Positions 5,935-5,974 of a stretch of DNA of 5,974 nucleotides are shown piece after piece. Numbering within the stretch: the first letter of the stretch is position 1; every line of letters begins with the position of its first letter. The notes under the pieces are model-generated. The model searched no databases, had not been told where the DNA came from, and saw only the letters and a program-made list of their open reading frames with translations. This DNA comes from Sutterellaceae bacterium. Its GTDB lineage: Bacteria > Pseudomonadota > Gammaproteobacteria > Burkholderiales > Burkholderiaceae_F. Position numbers and translations under genes: made by a program. Location of the stretch: assembly GCA_030531135.1 (NCBI GenBank), contig JAUNOJ010000113.1:1-5974 (forward strand). Direction: 5' to 3'.

Positions 5935-5974
5935 ATGACTAACGACAAAAACAATCGAGCCCCGTCGGACGTTC
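5935..5974 (+). CDS. possible start of a further gene (3' truncated by window)
   Basis: From ATG 5935 a frame stays open for 13 codons to the window edge, reading MTNDKNNRAPSDV, a polar N-terminus typical of a cytoplasmic or membrane protein. It begins 19 bases after the cytochrome stop and could be the next operon gene. There is no clear Shine-Dalgarno and too little sequence to identify it. No terminator is visible after the cytochrome gene. Confidence 0.25.
   Translation, partial: MTNDKNNRAPSDV

Noticed and set aside
1..5974. CRISPR array, tRNA, rRNA, insertion sequence or attachment site
   Set aside because: No regularly spaced repeats, cloverleaf, ribosomal segments, transposase motifs or terminal inverted repeats were seen on either strand.

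Overview
The window looks like a chromosomal segment from an anaerobic or microaerophilic, respiring Gram-negative bacterium. The evidence is a Tat-exported flavoprotein, a Sec-exported tetraheme cytochrome c, and a sensor kinase with a periplasmic ligand-binding domain. The moderate GC content and this gene set (TtrS/TtrR-like pair, FAD reductase, small tetraheme cytochrome) suggest a host-associated betaproteobacterium of the Sutterellaceae (Sutterella/Parasutterella type). That placement is inference from general knowledge, not a database result.

Left part (1-1073): the last 52 codons of an unidentified gene, then a small DUF1902-like gene that appears broken by a one-base frameshift near 315-317, then an unrecognised 119-residue ORF (495-854), and about 220 bases of apparently non-coding sequence.

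Middle part (1074-3549): a two-component system on the + strand. The kinase has a signal peptide, a PhnD/TtrS-like periplasmic domain, one membrane segment, a coiled coil and a HisKA/HATPase core. The response regulator has a receiver domain and a LuxR/FixJ-type DNA-binding domain. The two genes overlap by 8 bases if the regulator starts at its best-supported start (2872).

Right part (3550-5974): a 202-base intergenic region rich in repeats and palindromes (candidate operator and leader), then a Tat-signal FAD-dependent reductase of the fumarate reductase/ketosteroid dehydrogenase superfamily (3752-5482). A strong GC hairpin (5506-5525) follows, and then a tetraheme cytochrome c (5541-5915) that closely resembles the N-terminal heme domain of Shewanella flavocytochrome c3. 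Another gene may begin at 5935.

The likely combined picture is a substrate-inducible periplasmic respiratory module. The kinase senses a small molecule in the periplasm and phosphorylates the regulator. The regulator switches on the reductase and cytochrome, and the cytochrome passes electrons from the quinol pool (through a NapC/CymA-type protein not in this window) to the flavoprotein. It is effectively a split flavocytochrome c. The two fumarate-binding residues that can be aligned (FccA His504 and Arg544) are replaced by Asn and Gln, so the electron acceptor is probably not fumarate; its identity cannot be read from the sequence.
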